Assembly (NCBI GenBank): GCA_030613785.1 | Contig: JAUWLF010000007.1 | Span: 1-64,000, forward strand | Length of the DNA stretch: 64,000 bases | Source: Chloroflexota bacterium | Lineage (GTDB): Bacteria; Chloroflexota; Anaerolineae; UBA7937; B3-Chlor | Direction of reading: 5' to 3' | In this document: positions 1 to 8,970 of the stretch, in pieces | Numbering within the stretch: position 1 is the stretch's first letter | Layout: every line of letters starts with the position of its first letter | Program-made: the position numbers and the translations under genes | The notes under the pieces: model-generated | The model's database searches: none | What the model saw: the letters and a program-made list of their open reading frames with translations, nothing else | What the model was told of the DNA's origin: nothing

Positions 1-26
1 GCGTTCGTCGCCAACAACTCGGACAA

Positions 27-55
27 TTGTCTTGGCTAGGTAGCTGTGATATAAT
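27..55 (+). promoter_or_regulatory. Sigma70-type promoter, extended -10
   Basis: A TTGTCT -35 (27-32) and a perfect TATAAT -10 (50-55) are separated by 17 bp. A TG one base upstream of the -10 makes it an extended -10. It points at the sugar-kinase remnant and the aldolase, so it may drive both. Prediction from sequence only. Confidence 0.5.
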
Positions 56-94
56 CGGAGCCGGTTTCAGGGCGAGCTAGTGACGTGAAGGGGA

Positions 95-796
95 GTGTGG
101 TGTGCCTCTTGTGCAAAGCGAGATCCTCATCGCTGCTCCGCAGGAGAAGGGATGGGCGTTGATCAGGGACCTGGAGAGAGGACCGGAGTGGAGTGTGGTT
201 ACCTTGAGCTGCGACATAACCTCTGGCAGGCCTTTGGGAACGATGAGTCTGTGGAGAAACCATACGAGCTATTGACGGCGGAGGCCAGCCAAGAGCGACC
301 AGGTTCAGCGATGGCCTTCATGGGGCCGTGGATCGCGGACCACAGCCGTCTGCAGTTCCCCTCGCAGGTAGGCTTCCTGGCCCCTTTTCCAACGCTGCTC
401 GCTCCGCCGATGACGAGACCGAAAATGGCCCGTGCTGTCTTGGAGAACATCGCCTTTGCGGTGTGGGGCAACCTTGGCCAATTGGAGGAGGTATCGGGCA
501 GGACAGTGGAATCGCTCAAGCTGTGTGGAGGCCTCACCAGATCCGGCCTCTTCAATCAGATTGTGGCCGACGTCTGCCAGATGCCGGTGCACGTCTCCGC
601 CATGAGGGAGACATCGGCGCTAGGGGCGGCCATGTGTGCCGCCGTGGGAGCTGGGGTCTATGGCGGTCTGCTGACTGCCACCGAGGGCATGGCCGGTTCG
701 GAGGAGACTGTGGAGCCAGACCCCACCATGCGCAGCAGGTATCGGACTCTGTACAAGCGGTGGCTGAAGACGTATCAGAAGCTATGGGGCCGGTAG
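95..796 (+). pseudogene. FGGY-family sugar kinase, C-terminal fragment
   Basis: From about base 220 the translation is a clear FGGY_C domain. It has the KPYELLTAEA entry segment, GFLAPFP, and a C-terminal LCGGLTRS...NQIVADV nucleotide-binding stretch followed by ETSALGAAMCAA. Such kinases phosphorylate xylulose, fuculose, glycerol and similar substrates and are about 490-520 residues long. Here only some 190 residues of the C-terminal half are recognisable. All three frames upstream carry stops (for example 37-39, 41-43, 78-80, 86-88), and the first roughly 40 residues from the GTG at 95 do not look like FGGY protein. The N-terminal ATPase half is therefore absent in this frame, through truncation, rearrangement or an upstream frameshift. 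A kinase next to a class II aldolase is a typical sugar-degradation pair, so an intact ancestor probably fed the aldolase at 870. Substrate cannot be assigned. Confidence 0.6.
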
Positions 797-869
797 CACC
801 GGACTTATGGCAAGGTTCCTTGTATGACTCGGCAGAGGTCGGAGCCTCTGCTAGGGAAGAGGTTGTGGC

Positions 870-1493
870 ATGTCTCAAGATATCAAGTACCAGATAGTCT
901 CTGTGGTGAATGAGCTGTATGACGCGGGCTTGATCACTCCGAAAGGTGGCAATGTGAGCACCCGCATTCCCGACAGTGAGGATATCTGGATCACACCGAC
1001 ACAGCTGTTCAAGGGTGCGCTGACCGAGGAAAGTCTGATCAGGGTCAACTTGCAGGGTAGGAAACTGGAAGGGCGAGACAGGCCGTCGGTGGAGATGCAG
1101 ATGCATCTGTTGGTCTATCGCACCAGGGAGGACGTGGGTGCCGTTGTCCATACCCACGCACCGATGGCGACCGTATTGGGGGTATTTGGTGACCCGATAC
1201 CACCGCTGACCATTGAGGCCATCGCCCTCAGTGACGCGCCGGTCGTCCCCTTTCTACTGTCAGGGACCAAGGAGCAGTGCCAGTCGGTGGTGGACGCGCT
1301 GGGGGACGGCTCAGCCGTGCTGTTGCAGAATCACGGTCTACTGACGGTGGGCGACGACCTGCGAGACGCGGCCACCAGGGCTCAGCAGCTAGAGTTCGCA
1401 GCTCGGACCGTAGTCGTGTGTCGCCTTCTGAGGGGGGAGCCAACTCTTATCCCTGAGAAGCTGGCTGAGTTCTTGAAGAAGATAGTAGCCTAG
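870..1493 (+). CDS. Class II aldolase/adducin family protein
   Basis: The 207-residue protein has the normal length and motifs of FucA/AraD-type zinc aldolases. It shows GGNVS near residue 27 (phosphate loop), a Glu in the PSVEMQMH segment (catalytic acid in FucA), the zinc-binding VHTHAP, and the late QNHGLLT that supplies the third His. The family cleaves or epimerises phosphorylated sugars such as L-fuculose-1-phosphate or L-ribulose-5-phosphate. The ATG is preceded by a GAAGAGG ribosome site. It follows the broken sugar kinase by about 70 bp in the same direction, suggesting a former kinase-aldolase pair. The exact substrate is not visible; family assignment is firm. Confidence 0.85.
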   Translation: MSQDIKYQIVSVVNELYDAGLITPKGGNVSTRIPDSEDIWITPTQLFKGALTEESLIRVNLQGRKLEGRDRPSVEMQMHLLVYRTREDVGAVVHTHAPMATVLGVFGDPIPPLTIEAIALSDAPVVPFLLSGTKEQCQSVVDALGDGSAVLLQNHGLLTVGDDLRDAATRAQQLEFAARTVVVCRLLRGEPTLIPEKLAEFLKKIVA

Positions 1494-1508
1494 TGCGGCG
1501 TTCCGCAC
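1493..1508 (+). terminator. Short hairpin between aldolase and ftsH
   Basis: A perfect 6-bp stem GTGCGG/CCGCAC with a CGTT loop begins at the aldolase stop and lies between two convergent genes. No T-tract follows, so terminator function is tentative. Confidence 0.35.
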
Positions 1509-1557
1509 GACTGCGTGCTAAGTGAAGAGTTGCCTGGTTCCTTGGAGGCAGACTGAG

Positions 1558-3366
1558 TCAGGCGAACATGGCTTCCAAGTCGGGCCCCTCGAGGGTCTCG
1601 ACCTCGATCAACCGCTGCGCTAGCTTCACTAGCTTGTCCTTGTTCTCGCTCAAGACGCGCAGTGCTGTCTCGTGGGCCTGGTTGATGAAGCGACGTACCT
1701 CTTCGTCTATGACCTTGGCGACCTCTTCGCTGTAGTTCCGTTGCTCGCCGATTTCCCGACCCAGGAAGACCAACTCTTCCTTACGTCCGAAGGTCAATGG
1801 CCCTAGCTTGTCGCTCATCCCGTATTCGGTGACCATCCTTCTAGCCAACTTTGTAGCCCGCTCCAGGTCGTTGCTGGCTCCCGTGGTTATGTCGTCGAAG
1901 ATGAGCTCCTCGGCCGCTCGCCCTCCCAGCAGCCCAGCCAACTCGTCCTGGAACCTCGATCGCTGCATGAGGTACCGATCATCCTCAGGGAGTGGCATGG
2001 TATAGCCCAGGGCCATGCCCCGCGACACGATGGATACCTTGTGGACCGGGTCACACCCCGGCAGCGACGCCATTACCAGCGCGTGCCCTGCCTCGTGGTG
2101 CGCGATTATCTCCTTCTCCTCGTCCCTGATCAGGCGGCTCTTTCGCTCGGGCCCGGCGATGACTCTCTCCACGGCCTCTTGGAGTTCCTCCATGCTGATT
2201 GATTTCTTGTCACGCCGCGCGGCCAGAATGGCTGCCTCGTTGAGCAGATTCTCTATGTCTGCTCCCGAGAAACCCGGGGTCTGCTTAGCTATCACTTTGA
2301 GGTTCACTTCTTCGGCGAGGGGCTTGCCCTTGGCGTGAATCTTGAGAATGTCGTTGCGGCCATTCATGTCTGGGAGATCCAAGATCACTCTGCGATCAAA
2401 ACGCCCAGGTCGCAGCAACGCCGGGTCCAGGATATCGGGACGGTTGGTCGCAGCCATAACGATGACGTTGGTGTCCGTGTCAAAACCGTCCATTTCCACC
2501 AGTATCTGGTTCAAGGTTTGCTCTCGCTCGTCGTGGCTCCCGCCAAGCCCAGCTCCTCGGTGGCGTCCGACCGCGTCTATCTCGTCCACGAACACTATGC
2601 AGGGTGAGTTACGCTTGGCTTGCTCGAAGAGGTCTCTCACCCGGGAGGCCCCGACGCCAACGAACATCTCCACGAATTCGGAGCCGCTGATGGAGAAGAA
2701 GGGCACCTCGGCCTCACCGGCCACCGCGCGTGCCATCAAGGTCTTGCCGCATCCTGGAGGGCCCAGCATCAGCACACCCTTGGGGATGCGAGCTCCCAGC
2801 GCGGTGAACTTCTCGGGCTCTTGCAGGAACTCCACCACTTCTTCCAGTTCCTGCTTAGCCTCCACCACGCCTGCCACGTCGTCGAAGGTGACGGTCGGCT
2901 GGTCTCCAGTAAACATGCGGGCGCGGCTCTTGCCAAAGGATAGAGCCTGGCTGTTGCCGGACTGAGCCTGGCGCATCATGAATAACAGTAAGCCACCGAT
3001 GAGTAGCAGCGGCAGAAAGGACGATAGGATGGCAAGCCAGCCGCCCCACTCACTGGGCGTTTGCACCTCAATGGTGATGTTATTCAGCATCTCCTGCGTC
3101 ACACCCAGATTGGTGAGAACGTCGGTGATGTCGGCCCCAGGCTCTTTGCGCGATACCACCTCCACGCCACTGGTGCGGGTGATTGTCAAATCATCGCCGG
3201 AAACCAGGATCTTGCTGACCCTGCCCTCCCGCACGTCTTTGGCTACGGTGGTGATTGGCACTGAGGTCGGGCCAGTAGAGGCACTGTAGACATTGTAGAA
3301 AAGGGCGACAACGATCACGACGATGATCAAGTATATCAGCCCATTACGGACCCATCTCGAACTCAC
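1558..3366 (-). CDS. ftsH: ATP-dependent zinc metalloprotease FtsH
   Basis: A 602-residue membrane AAA+ protease that degrades misfolded membrane proteins and short-lived regulators. Two N-terminal membrane helices (about 9-25 and 110-131) flank a periplasmic domain. The AAA module has Walker A GPPGCGKT (202-209), Walker B VFVDEID (to 264) and the second region of homology with Arg fingers (RPGRFDRR, about 319-326). The protease zinc site HEAGH is at 424-428. All hallmark residues are intact and length is near normal, though the C-terminal tail is short. The GTG start at 3366 is preceded by a strong GGAGG. It stands alone, and a TATAAT on the minus strand at 3452-3457 gives a plausible 80-nt leader. 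Confidence 0.97.
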   Translation of the reverse strand: MSSRWVRNGLIYLIIVVIVVALFYNVYSASTGPTSVPITTVAKDVREGRVSKILVSGDDLTITRTSGVEVVSRKEPGADITDVLTNLGVTQEMLNNITIEVQTPSEWGGWLAILSSFLPLLLIGGLLLFMMRQAQSGNSQALSFGKSRARMFTGDQPTVTFDDVAGVVEAKQELEEVVEFLQEPEKFTALGARIPKGVLMLGPPGCGKTLMARAVAGEAEVPFFSISGSEFVEMFVGVGASRVRDLFEQAKRNSPCIVFVDEIDAVGRHRGAGLGGSHDEREQTLNQILVEMDGFDTDTNVIVMAATNRPDILDPALLRPGRFDRRVILDLPDMNGRNDILKIHAKGKPLAEEVNLKVIAKQTPGFSGADIENLLNEAAILAARRDKKSISMEELQEAVERVIAGPERKSRLIRDEEKEIIAHHEAGHALVMASLPGCDPVHKVSIVSRGMALGYTMPLPEDDRYLMQRSRFQDELAGLLGGRAAEELIFDDITTGASNDLERATKLARRMVTEYGMSDKLGPLTFGRKEELVFLGREIGEQRNYSEEVAKVIDEEVRRFINQAHETALRVLSENKDKLVKLAQRLIEVETLEGPDLEAMFA

Positions 3367-3451
3367 TATTGATCCTCCAAAGATAGGGACTGCCTAGGCC
3401 GCATGAAACGCCACTTCAGCAGGTCCTCTGCACGCGAAGAGTAGCAACAGT

Positions 3452-3457
3452 ATTATA
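3452..3457 (-). promoter_or_regulatory. Extended -10 element upstream of ftsH
   Basis: The minus strand reads TGGTATAAT here, an extended -10, about 85 nt before the ftsH GTG. No convincing -35 hexamer is present. The rest of 3367-3627, the spacer to the pseudokinase gene, shows no gene. Confidence 0.45.
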
Positions 3458-3627
3458 CCACAAAACGCCACGAAAAGCTAGTGCACGCATCTCTTCTCCA
3501 CACCAGACTGGAGAGGACGGACTCCGAGCAGGTTTCCCAGCGACTGGCACCCTGTGGCACCGCAAGGCCTTCTTGGAAGGGGCAGCGCCCGACCCGCTCC
3601 TAATGTTCGGGCGGAAGTCTCAGTGCT

Positions 3628-4653
3628 TTAGGCGAAGTATCTCAAGAAAACTGTGACCCACAGAGGTATCAGGCCCAACACGGCCATGAATGCTATCATA
3701 CCCACCAGACAGCCCACCCAGTCGAGCCCTGCGATTTGTCCCGCGGCAGGGGGAGGAGTCCTCATCGCGCCCACGGGAACCCGGTCGGCCTCCATCTCCT
3801 CCTCTCTGATGCGCTCGACAAGCTCCAGCCTGCCACTTTGACGGCGGTAAGTCTCCAATGCTTCTTCCAAAGCCGTGGCTGTTCGGTAGCGGTCTCTCGA
3901 AGCCTTCGCCAGGGCTCGGTGAACCACTATGCTCAAAGATCGTGGCACCTGAGGATTGATCGATTCAAGCGGTTCGGGCTTCTCCCTGATGTGCTTGTCC
4001 GCAACTGCCGAGAAGCTCTCTCCCTCGAAGGGCGGATGCCCGGTGAGCATCTCGTACAGGATCACTCCCAGGGCGTAGACATCGGAGGCGGGAACAGGTC
4101 TGCGGCCCATGGCTCTCTCCGGCGAGAGGTAGAGGGCTGCATATAGGGAAAGGGATTCCTCGCCTGCTGGGGCAGGAGGGGTTGTGGCCACGACGCTGAA
4201 ATCGGATACTTTGACCTGTTGGTCGGTCGTCACCAAGATATCACGAGGAGTGAGGCCGCCGTGGATGTAGCCCGCCTGGTGAGCGGCACCCAGGGCAGAA
4301 CTCACCGGGATGGTGATGTCGAGGGCTCTTTCCGGGCCTAGGGGACCTTCCGATGCGACCAGCGACTCGAGGTTCTGTCCTTCGATGTACTCAGTCACAA
4401 TGTAGTGGAGATCTCTGTCGGTGCCGATGTCGTAGATGGCAACGATGTTGGGATGGGACAGCGCAGCAATGGCCTGAGCAGCGCCTTTGAAGCGATCCAC
4501 GAACTCTTCCTCGAGGGCGTACTGCTCCCGCAGCACTTTTACCGCCACCATTCGGTTCAACGAGGTGTCGTGAGCTTTGTAGGTCACGGTTCTCTCACCA
4601 CGACCTATCTCAGCGAGATAGCGATAACGGCTTTTCAGCAGGATCTCGGTCAT
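3628..4653 (-). CDS. Membrane-anchored Ser/Thr protein kinase homologue, probable pseudokinase
   Basis: A Hanks-type kinase fold of about 270 residues followed by a linker and one C-terminal membrane helix (about 305-335); 341 residues in all. The Gly-rich loop IGRGERTV (16-23) and VAVK with Lys39 are present. The catalytic loop is degenerate: HRDLKPxN is replaced by HGGLTPRDI (131-139), so the catalytic Asp, the Lys and the Asn are all lost. The DFG motif reads DFS (151-153), and the helix-C region lacks the usual Glu. The C-lobe (SPERA, SDVYALGVILYEML) is well preserved. This suggests a fold kept for binding or scaffolding rather than phosphotransfer. It lies upstream of ftsH in the same direction but has its own promoter. 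No PASTA or other sensor domain is seen. Confidence 0.85.
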   Translation of the reverse strand: MTEILLKSRYRYLAEIGRGERTVTYKAHDTSLNRMVAVKVLREQYALEEEFVDRFKGAAQAIAALSHPNIVAIYDIGTDRDLHYIVTEYIEGQNLESLVASEGPLGPERALDITIPVSSALGAAHQAGYIHGGLTPRDILVTTDQQVKVSDFSVVATTPPAPAGEESLSLYAALYLSPERAMGRRPVPASDVYALGVILYEMLTGHPPFEGESFSAVADKHIREKPEPLESINPQVPRSLSIVVHRALAKASRDRYRTATALEEALETYRRQSGRLELVERIREEEMEADRVPVGAMRTPPPAAGQIAGLDWVGCLVGMIAFMAVLGLIPLWVTVFLRYFA

Positions 4654-4694
4654 GTCTCTCCGTCAATCGGGTGATGATCTCCTCTTTCAGGCCC

Positions 4695-4723
4695 ATTTTA
4701 TCCTGTTGGTGGCCGTTTGTCAA
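4695..4723 (-). promoter_or_regulatory. Promoter of the pseudokinase gene
   Basis: On the minus strand a perfect TTGACA (4718-4723) and TAAAAT (4695-4700) are 17 bp apart, starting transcription about 35-40 nt before the pseudokinase ATG at 4653. It is back-to-back with the promoter at 4743-4770. Confidence 0.65.
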
Positions 4724-4742
4724 CGCCTCTTCGGTGCTGGGG

Positions 4743-4770
4743 TTGTCAAAGGAACGAGATGGGCTATAAT
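4743..4770 (+). promoter_or_regulatory. Promoter of the P-loop kinase/cax unit
   Basis: TTGTCA (4743-4748) and a perfect TATAAT (4765-4770) with a 16-bp spacer. Because the -10 overlaps the ATG at 4769, that ATG cannot be the start; the ATG at 4790 lies downstream of the expected transcription start. Confidence 0.65.
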
Positions 4771-4789
4771 GTTGAGGGAAACATGTGTG

Positions 4790-5377
4790 ATGGATGACAG
4801 GTTGGATCGCTCCGTGGCCAAGGTTGAGGAATACTTGACCAATACCGATGAGACTACCGCCAATCCGGTCCTCATCATGCTCACCGGACTGCCTGGGACC
4901 GGCAAGTCTTGCCTGGCCCAGAGCTTGGTTGAGATCTTGCCTTTCGTCATCATCGAGAGCGACCAGGTACGCAAGCTACTCTTCTCCAAGCCTCGGTACA
5001 CGGCCGAGGAAAGCTACTGGGTGCACCGTACGTGCCACGCCTTGATGGCTAAGCTTCTGAGAAAGGGTGTGCGTGTCATATACGATGCCACCAATCTGCA
5101 CGAGCGCCACCGGGAACTGGTGTATCGGCTGGCTGACAAGGAGGGAGCCAAGCTGCTAGTTGTCAAGACAGTGGCACCGGAGGGGGTGGCGTCGGAGCGG
5201 CTGAGGGGGCGACACGAGGAGAGCGAGGATGATCGCGATGTCTCAGACGCCGATTGGAGGGTCTACGAGCGCATGGCTCGGAGGGCTGAACCCATTGGCC
5301 GCAACCATGTGGTTGTTGATACGAGTCAGGACTTGAAGCCAGCTGTCACGAAGCTGCTACGGGTGATCCGGGGATAG
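4790..5377 (+). CDS. P-loop kinase of the AAA_33/zeta-toxin-like group
   Basis: A 195-residue ATP-binding protein with Walker A GLPGTGKS about 30 residues in, an ESDQVRKLL segment typical of small-molecule or nucleic-acid kinases of this group, and a central VIYDATNL motif (phosphoacceptor side). A lid-like RLRGRHEE region follows, with a C-terminal VVVDTSQ. Relatives phosphorylate gluconate, polynucleotide ends or UDP-sugars; the substrate cannot be told here. The start at 4790 was chosen because the -10 box covers the upstream ATG and a GAGGG sits 11 nt before 4790. The stop is 13 bp before the Ca2+/H+ exchanger gene, so the two are likely co-transcribed. Confidence 0.75.
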   Translation: MDDRLDRSVAKVEEYLTNTDETTANPVLIMLTGLPGTGKSCLAQSLVEILPFVIIESDQVRKLLFSKPRYTAEESYWVHRTCHALMAKLLRKGVRVIYDATNLHERHRELVYRLADKEGAKLLVVKTVAPEGVASERLRGRHEESEDDRDVSDADWRVYERMARRAEPIGRNHVVVDTSQDLKPAVTKLLRVIRG

Positions 5378-5390
5378 GAAGGATCCTGGC

Positions 5391-6434
5391 GTGAAGTACG
5401 TCTCTGCTCTTCTGATCTTGGTTCCTATCAGCATCATTGCCGCTCTGCTCGGGGGGGATGAGCGGTTGGTGTTCTTCTCCTCCGCTCTGGGCATAGTGCC
5501 ACTGGCCTGGATTCTGGGGAAGGCGACTGAGGAGTTGGCCGCTCATACCAGCTCTCGGGTGGGAGGGCTCCTCAACGCTACGTTGGGCAACGCCGCCGAG
5601 CTGATCATCACAATCTTCGCTATCCGCGAGGGTTTGCTTGAGTTAGTTTTGGCTTCCATCACTGGATCCATTATAGGCAATATCCTATTAGTGCTGGGGC
5701 TGAGCCTGCTTCTGGGTGGGCTGCGCAACGGAGTACAACGTTTCAATCGGTCCGAAGCGGGGCTCAACGCTACGATGATGACCCTAGCCATCATCGCTTT
5801 GCTCATCCCCTCTATCTTCGGCCACGCCATCGAGATCGAAGATCATGCGGCGGTCGAGTGGCTCAGTCTGGGCGTAGCGGTGGTGATGATAGGGATCTAC
5901 GTCCTGAGCCTCGTCTACTCCTTTTCCTCTGTCAGCAGCCAGGCGTCGGGTACGGGGCATGCGGTGACCACGTGGTCGGTGCGAAGGGCTGTGGTCACAC
6001 TCGCGGCGGCTACCATCTTCGTGGCTTGGCTCAGCCAGATCCTGGTATCCGCCGTGGAGCCGGTAGTCGAGTTGTTGGGCATTACGGAGTTCTTCCTCGG
6101 GGTGATTATCATCCCCTTGGTGGGCAACGTGGCCGAGCACCTAGTGGCGGTGCAGACGGCCTGGAAGAACAACATGGACCTTAGTCTAGCGATCTGTTTT
6201 GGCTCCAGTATGCAGATTGCCCTTTTCGTGGCCCCGCTGCTGGTCTTCCTCAGCCTGGCGATGGGTCATCCCCTCACTTTCCTCTTCAACCAGTTCGAGC
6301 TGCTAGCATTGGTGGCCGCTGTGGGCATCGCCGGACTCATATCTCTGGATGGGGAATCTAACTGGCTGGAGGGTGCACAACTCTTGACGGTTTACCTCAT
6401 CGTTGCTCTTGCGTTTTTCTTCCTGCCGACGTGA
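5391..6434 (+). CDS. cax: Ca2+/H+ antiporter (CaCA family)
   Basis: A 347-residue integral membrane protein with about 11 hydrophobic helices. It exports Ca2+ (or related divalents) in exchange for protons. The two inverted alpha-repeat signatures are both present: GNAAELIITIFA in the first half and GNVAEHLVAV in the second, each carrying the ion-binding Glu, each followed by a GSxxQ/GNILL-like helix. Length matches bacterial Cax proteins (about 350). A GTG start at 5391 follows GGATAGGAAGG. It is downstream of the P-loop kinase gene with a 13-bp gap. Confidence 0.92.
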   Translation: MKYVSALLILVPISIIAALLGGDERLVFFSSALGIVPLAWILGKATEELAAHTSSRVGGLLNATLGNAAELIITIFAIREGLLELVLASITGSIIGNILLVLGLSLLLGGLRNGVQRFNRSEAGLNATMMTLAIIALLIPSIFGHAIEIEDHAAVEWLSLGVAVVMIGIYVLSLVYSFSSVSSQASGTGHAVTTWSVRRAVVTLAAATIFVAWLSQILVSAVEPVVELLGITEFFLGVIIIPLVGNVAEHLVAVQTAWKNNMDLSLAICFGSSMQIALFVAPLLVFLSLAMGHPLTFLFNQFELLALVAAVGIAGLISLDGESNWLEGAQLLTVYLIVALAFFFLPT

Positions 6435-6437
6435 GCG

Positions 6438-6478
6438 AGAGGCCCACACCTAGAGCGGTCTCGCAGTTGTGGGTCTCT
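6438..6478 (+). terminator. Hairpin between convergent cax and htrA
   Basis: AGAGGCCCACA (6438-6448) pairs with TGTGGGTCTCT (6468-6478) with one G.U, giving an 11-bp stem and a 19-nt loop. It lies just after the cax stop and may serve both convergent genes. There is no long T-tract. Confidence 0.45.
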
Positions 6479-6521
6479 GGTGGCAAGTGAGATCCTGGGC
6501 GACCGGCGCGAGTCACGCCTG

Positions 6522-7661
6522 TCAGCGCGTACCAAGGGTCACGTTGAGCGTAACCTCCTCTTGCTCTCTAACGACGGTTATTCGGACACTTTCTCCCGGA
6601 TCGAAGCGCATCAAGATTGTGACCAAGTTGTTATCCTCGTCAATAGCCTGATCGTTGATGGCGGTGATGATATCGCCTCGACGCAGACCCGCTGTATCGG
6701 CTGGACTACCGGGCTGCACGTCTTGCACGTAGGCTCCAAACTGCACCGGCAAGTTGTATGCGGACGCCACTCGAGGCGTGATGGGCACCCATTCCACCCC
6801 GAGATAGGGCCTCCGCACATGTCCGTATTCGATGAGCTGTTGAGTTACTTCCTCAATGACATTGCTGGGGAGAGCAAAGCCCAGTCCCTCCGCCACCGGG
6901 CCACCCATCCCGCTACCTCGCACAATGGCGCTGTTGATGCCTATTACGTGGCCCAGCGCATTGACCAAAGGCCCGCCGCTGTTACCCTGATTGATGGCCG
7001 CATCGGTCTTGATCAGTCCCTCCATGGTCAGCCCTCCTCCTAGCTCGAGACGGCGGTCCAACGCACTCACCACACCCACTGCGACAGTGCCCTTGAAGTC
7101 GCCCAGCGGACTACCTATGGCGATGACAGCTTCCCCTGGCTGCAAGGCTGCCGAGTCGCCCAGCGCCGCTGTCGCCGGAACGCTTCCTTCCACGCGTATG
7201 ACTGCCAGGTCGGAGAAGGCATCAGCACCGATGAGAGTTGCGGGGACCTTGGTGTCGTCGGCGAAGATCACCTCGAGACTGCGGTTGTTCTCCACCACGT
7301 GGTTGTTGGTGACTATGTATCCCTTCTCGTCGATGATCACGCCCAACCCAGAGGCTTGAGGCTCAAGGATCTGCCCAAAGAATCCTCTCTGGGGAGGCAG
7401 AGTGTTGATCACCGTCACGCCACCGGGCTTCACTTTCGCGACCGCGGAGATGATCGCTGACTGCTCAGTCAGAGTCAGGTATGTAGGTGCGGGAGCCGCT
7501 CCGACGTCAGGAACACCCGAAAGAGCTGGCACTCGGTAACTCGCGACGATGTAGCCTGCCAGTCCGCCCACCACCGCGCTGCCAGCCGTGCCGAACAGAA
7601 GGGCTATTATCATCGCGACGATGATGAGCGCAGGCCTCAACCCATTGCTTTTGTTGTTCAT
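6522..7661 (-). CDS. HtrA/DegP-type serine protease, membrane-anchored
   Basis: A 379-residue S1C-family protease for envelope protein quality control. A single N-terminal membrane segment (about 10-40) anchors a trypsin-like domain with the complete triad: His121 in TNNHVV, Asp151 in SDLAV, Ser228 in GNSGGP. One PDZ domain follows (about 285-375, GSPADTAGLRRGD). The ATG at 7661 is preceded by GAGG at 8 nt. It lies 71 bp downstream of a PDZ-only membrane protein gene in the same direction, so the pair is likely an operon in which the PDZ partner modulates the protease (inference). Confidence 0.93.
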   Translation of the reverse strand: MNNKSNGLRPALIIVAMIIALLFGTAGSAVVGGLAGYIVASYRVPALSGVPDVGAAPAPTYLTLTEQSAIISAVAKVKPGGVTVINTLPPQRGFFGQILEPQASGLGVIIDEKGYIVTNNHVVENNRSLEVIFADDTKVPATLIGADAFSDLAVIRVEGSVPATAALGDSAALQPGEAVIAIGSPLGDFKGTVAVGVVSALDRRLELGGGLTMEGLIKTDAAINQGNSGGPLVNALGHVIGINSAIVRGSGMGGPVAEGLGFALPSNVIEEVTQQLIEYGHVRRPYLGVEWVPITPRVASAYNLPVQFGAYVQDVQPGSPADTAGLRRGDIITAINDQAIDEDNNLVTILMRFDPGESVRITVVREQEEVTLNVTLGTR

Positions 7662-7732
7662 GATTCGCCTCGTCAGACTTGACTTTATCCTTCTTGGCGG
7701 CGCACAAGATAGCCAGTGCACGTCTGCCGAGG

Positions 7733-8314
7733 TCAATTCCAGGGGCTTCCTGTGTGCGGCACGATTCGTATTCCAGCTCCTACGTTCCGGTAGAATACGC
7801 CTAGATAGGCGACCGCGTGGCCTTCGTCGTCTCTATTCCTGCCCAATGTGACGTCGATCTCGAATACCTCAATCTCCTCTCCGGGCCGCACCACCGTCAA
7901 GACTATTTCGTCTCCGGGGTCACGCTCACGTATCAATTCTGACAACCCTTGACGTTGGTCAAACGCCCTATTGTCGAGAGCGATGATGACATCTCCCTTC
8001 TCGACACCCGCCTCATCTGCAGGCCCACTCGGCACCACCTCGGTGACGAGGGCTCCACGCAATTGTGCGGAAAGAGGTCCGGGTATCTGCTCAGGCGCCC
8101 ACTCCCAGGGGGCAGGGACCTGTGGCCATTCTCCCTCCCAGTGCTCTTGCGGAGGCGCAAGTTCCTCCCACAGCCTTGGGACGGTGGCACGAGCGGCCTG
8201 ACGACCGCCCAGGTAGCCGGCGATGCCGCCGGCCATGCCTCCAGCCAGAACGGCCAGGAAACTTGCTGCCAGCACCGCCAATGCTATTCCCAGTGCAACT
8301 AGAGGTTTCTTCAT
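7733..8314 (-). CDS. Membrane-anchored PDZ-domain protein
   Basis: 193 residues: an N-terminal Gly/Ala-rich membrane segment (about 5-35), a Trp/Pro-rich linker, and one PDZ domain (about 80-150, containing PSGPADEAGVEKGDVI) that resembles the PDZ of the downstream HtrA. No protease domain is present. A GGAG ribosome site precedes the ATG. It probably binds C-terminal peptides or assists HtrA. The first 93 bp have a decayed copy at 10955-11047 (85% identity). Confidence 0.75.
   Translation of the reverse strand: MKKPLVALGIALAVLAASFLAVLAGGMAGGIAGYLGGRQAARATVPRLWEELAPPQEHWEGEWPQVPAPWEWAPEQIPGPLSAQLRGALVTEVVPSGPADEAGVEKGDVIIALDNRAFDQRQGLSELIRERDPGDEIVLTVVRPGEEIEVFEIDVTLGRNRDDEGHAVAYLGVFYRNVGAGIRIVPHTGSPWN
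8222..8314 (-). repeat. Intact copy of a duplicated 93-bp segment
   Basis: This segment encodes the N-terminal membrane part of the PDZ protein and aligns without gaps to 10955-11047; I count 79 identical bases of 93. Confidence 0.8.
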
Positions 8315-8607
8315 TCTGTTGGTGACTCCTTTCCATGTGTATTATGCCCCAAAGCATGAGGGAGAGATCGAGGCTGCTTTGGATCTGGATCGTTGAGTCC
8401 TTCGCGAAAGCCGGGAGATCGGGGCATTGTACGTGTCAGTGCGAGTGATGATGCCCAGCACATGCCCTGAGACATCGCTAGCAGAGATGCCTCGCAGCCT
8501 GGATTGCTGGGCGAAACGCCCTGGGTCACTCTTTCAAGGATCCTGTGCGTGGATCAGCACGCATGTCACGGGCTTTGGATGGTACACGCCTTTCAGGCGG
8601 ATGAGCC
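8315..8607. other. Intergenic region without recognisable gene
   Basis: About 290 bp between two minus-strand genes. Apart from a weak minus-strand CATAAT near 8341-8346 that could be a -10 for the PDZ/htrA pair, I see no gene, convincing promoter or repeat. Confidence 0.4.
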
Positions 8608-8970
8608 TCATGGTTCCTCCGGGTGCCGTTTCTCCAACCCCAGCACGCGGGTCACGGGAACGACAAAGAGGAGACCGGTGTCCCGGTGACTGAAGTCGCC
8701 GATGATGCCCTCGGTGGCCGAGATGACGCGTTGCAACGTTCCTTCGTCCTCGATGACGGCGAAAAGGGTACGGTGGTGCAACTCTCGTCTGGCCAAGAGG
8801 TTGTCCAGCGAGGGCAACAGGGGCAGGTCATCCCGCACGACGCCGCGCAGGCGCTGTAGCCCAGTGCTCTCAAGGATAGTCGCGCCCGGCACGCCGGACT
8901 CTTCCCAGGCCTCCAGGACGTCGGGGCAGTGCTCCAAGTTGTCCAATACAAGAACCAATAAGTGCGCCAT
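8608..8970 (-). CDS. PII-like signalling protein
   Basis: A 120-residue soluble protein with a PII/CutA-like ferredoxin-fold pattern: LLVLVLDN beta strand, a helix (PDVLEAWEESG), a strand ending ATILESTGL, a variable T-loop-like stretch, then HRTLFAVIEDE, a helix, and a terminal GLLFVVPVTRVLGL strand. PII-like trimers bind adenine nucleotides or bicarbonate-linked signals and act on membrane transporters or enzymes. The canonical PII T-loop Tyr and nucleotide signatures are not evident, so it is a divergent member. It sits 65 bp downstream of a CPA2 antiporter gene in the same direction, which suggests it regulates that antiporter (inference). Confidence 0.55.
   Translation of the reverse strand: MAHLLVLVLDNLEHCPDVLEAWEESGVPGATILESTGLQRLRGVVRDDLPLLPSLDNLLARRELHHRTLFAVIEDEGTLQRVISATEGIIGDFSHRDTGLLFVVPVTRVLGLEKRHPEEP

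Noticed and set aside
552..1157. Long antisense reading frame over the kinase/aldolase genes, and similar long antisense frames throughout
   Set aside because: Typical by-products of high-GC coding sequence; they lack ribosome sites, recognisable domains and independent promoters.
4769..5377. P-loop kinase starting at ATG 4769
   Set aside because: This ATG overlaps the TATAAT -10 of its own promoter; ATG 4790 is downstream of the expected transcription start and has a ribosome site.
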